A stretch of 64,000 nt of DNA, taken from Brachyhypopomus gauderio (Eukaryota > Chordata > Actinopteri > Gymnotiformes > Hypopomidae). Of the stretch, positions 62,109 through 64,000 are shown one piece after another. Within the stretch, counting starts at the first letter, position 1; every line of letters begins with the position of its first letter. The notes below the pieces were generated by a model. That model was not told the DNA's origin, ran no database searches, and saw nothing but the letters and a program-made list of their open reading frames with translations. Where the stretch lies: assembly GCF_052324685.1 (NCBI RefSeq), contig NC_135226.1, positions 16,703,384-16,767,383 of the forward strand, written 5' to 3'. A program made the translations under genes and the position numbers.

Positions 62109-62166
<58 letters not shown>

Positions 62167-64000
62167 TAGTGTATGTACTCAAACTATGACAACATATACT
62201 AATACATACATACATAAGTATACATAGAAACTATACATACATATAGGTATAAAGGTGTGTGTGTCTGTGTGTTTGTGTGAGAGAGAGACAAAAAAGAAGC
62301 CAAATATCAGTTTGTATGAGCATGTGTTAGTCACTGGGATATGGGTGGGTATGGCTAGGGAAGTGTCATTGTGAATGCTATAGGAAGGCCTGCTTGCGCC
62401 TGTATGTGTGTGTGCCTGGTTAATAGACACAGAGAGATCTAGGTAGCCAGAGCAATGTTTACTTAGGGCACAGAGATGGGAGGGGGAATGTGGGTGAGAG
62501 TGTGAGAGAGACTGAGAGTGTGAGTTTCAGCTTGCGTGCGTGTGAGAAGGAGAAGGTGACAGAGGGACTTTACATGCATTTTTATGCATTGTATATAATA
62601 CTGCACTGTAGAGCCATACGATAACCGATTTAGATGAAACTTGACAAATTTGTTGAGGATGGGATTCTGAATGGGCTTGTGCATTTTGGTCAGAATTGGA
62701 TAAAATATGAAAGAGCTTTAAGAATATGAATATTATATGTATCGATGCTGTCCATTAAAAAAATATTTAGCAGGTATAAGTGTCCTCAAATCCAAAATCT
62801 TTGGATTGTTTTTTGATTTCACACTCTGTAGAGTATTATAAGACTTTGCTTGACATGATAGTATGAAAATCCTAGGAGGAGTATGAAAAGTGATGATTTC
62901 AAACTATTATTAACTGTAAATAAACTGTGCATTTTTTAATAGGACATGTAATGGGAAAGTTGTTCGCACTACTGCAAGGAATCAAAAGAGTCCAATTGCA
63001 TGTTCCCAAGTGGAATTATGTAGGGGATACACTTGCTTTTTTTGCAATAGCGCCCCCCAGTGGCCAATCGACACCCGGCTGGATTATGTCATAGGGGGCG
63101 TGCACTTGTCCACACCCAAGAGGTTTCGTGCAGATCGACCAATGGTAAGCCTGTCAAACGCGTGCCGATCACTGATTGGCCGATTACGTCAGCCATTTTG
63201 GAAGTATGGCATGTCTGCTTTAGGACCTGGTTCCCAGAGGCCCATAGATGATGTCTGCCAAGTTTCATGTGGATCGGCCAATCTGAGTGCATGGGGCAAA
63301 TTTTTGCATGTTATAGCGCCCCCTAGCAGGTGAGGTATGGCAACCTCTGCAAGCTGCCCCAGACCCTCACAGGGAAGCTGTCTGTGAAGTGCCATCTCAT
63401 TACATGCAAGTTTTGTTAAGTTAGAGCTCCATATGCGCAAAATTTACTATTGAATTTACGCCCCCTCATTTGATTGGCTTATACTGACTAGGTAGTGAAG
63501 AAATTAGCATTTTTGTTGGATACATTTTAAAGTTCAGACTCTTCTGAACGTTTTGATACCACATATGTGCATGTATGTGAAAAATCCAGGGACTAGTTCG
63601 CGCTCAAAGATGTGTGTGATTTTGCACATTATGCAAATTAACTCGAAATCTAAGTGGGCGGAGCTAAAGGGTCCTAGAGGCTTTTTTGTTTGGTTTGATC
63701 CAAGGAATCCATCAGAAGTGGAATTTCGTTTCTATGACCTACGGTGTAGGAGATATGGACCAAAACGCAAAATGCTGCGCTATAGCGCCACCATCAGGCC
63801 AATGTGGGTCATTGTCTGGGTTTCCCTCATTGCACCTCTGGTGCACCTGTCTGACAAGTTTGGTGTTTCTGGGCCTTACGGTCTAGGCTGCAGTATGCGT
63901 TTTACAGCCTGAAAAATAATAATAATAAGAAGAAAAACTCGAGCAATTACAATAGGGTTCCCACACTATGTGTGTGAACCCTAAAAAACCCTAACAATTA
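61407..64000 (+). repeat. TAGCC unit A7 (solitary, outside OR4), to window end
   Basis: Near-identical to A2 throughout, including the alternative 3' module, with a longer (TG)n tract at about 62111-62164. Terminal hairpin at 63954-63982, followed by aaaaaaccctaacaatta, the start of another hairpin repeat cut by the window edge. It shows the unit can sit in ordinary intergenic DNA with a complete 5' end (AAATATAGCCGCAAGCGGC). Confidence 0.88.

Noticed and set aside
63970-64000. CCCTAA words as telomeric repeats
   Set aside because: They occur singly at the end of each terminal hairpin, never as a tandem telomere run.

Overview
The window is nuclear DNA from a ray-finned (teleost-type) fish. 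The only host genes I can support are fish-type olfactory receptors (ORs): intronless seven-helix receptors carrying MAYDRY, KFMQTC-PH and NPIIYG. The rest is dense retroelement and DNA-transposon sequence: L2-like LINEs, a LINE whose C-terminus looks like the restriction-like-endonuclease type, LTR elements, and hAT elements with 8-bp target duplications. I cannot name the species. No bacterial-type feature, tRNA, rRNA or CRISPR array was seen.

Layout. 1-6.6 kb is a nest of transposons: an LTR element broken by a LINE and by a hAT, which itself holds a second hAT, which holds a solo LTR. 6.6-18.3 kb holds three intact head-to-tail OR genes on the + strand (7327, 13105, 17097) with duplicated flanks, a TATA box at a nearly constant distance (about 175 bp) before each ATG, an OR coding scrap at 15.5 kb, and LINE/MITE insertions. 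19.0-21.3 kb is a complete non-autonomous LTR retrotransposon with 5-bp target duplications and a nested hAT. A fourth OR begins at 21532, stops at codon 43, and resumes in frame at codon 45 at 57266.

The 35.6 kb between the two OR halves is almost wholly head-to-tail copies of one unusual repeat superfamily ('TAGCC units', about 1.9-3.1 kb each; types A-F here). Units start with a small hairpin (GCCGC-AA-GCGGC). Complete ones end with a 13-bp-stem hairpin whose outer arm is also complementary to the 5' end of the unit. The two ends co-vary between types, and the terminal hairpins occur in tandem runs. Units contain about three sites each resembling the vertebrate CTCF motif, all in one orientation, a palindromic octamer-like site, a CATGACTG minisatellite and long (TG)n/(GA)n tracts. 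They encode no protein I recognise. A further A unit, nearly identical to one 37 kb away, starts at 61407 and runs to the window end. 58-61.4 kb holds the 3' flank of the split OR, a hAT MITE, and an LTR-like element with a retroposed insert.

How it works together: the ORs are tandem duplicates shaped by gene conversion (OR2 is OR1-like, then OR3-like) and by transposons (a MITE supplies OR2's stop codon; the TAGCC array splits OR4). The TAGCC-unit array is the best candidate here for an undescribed system.
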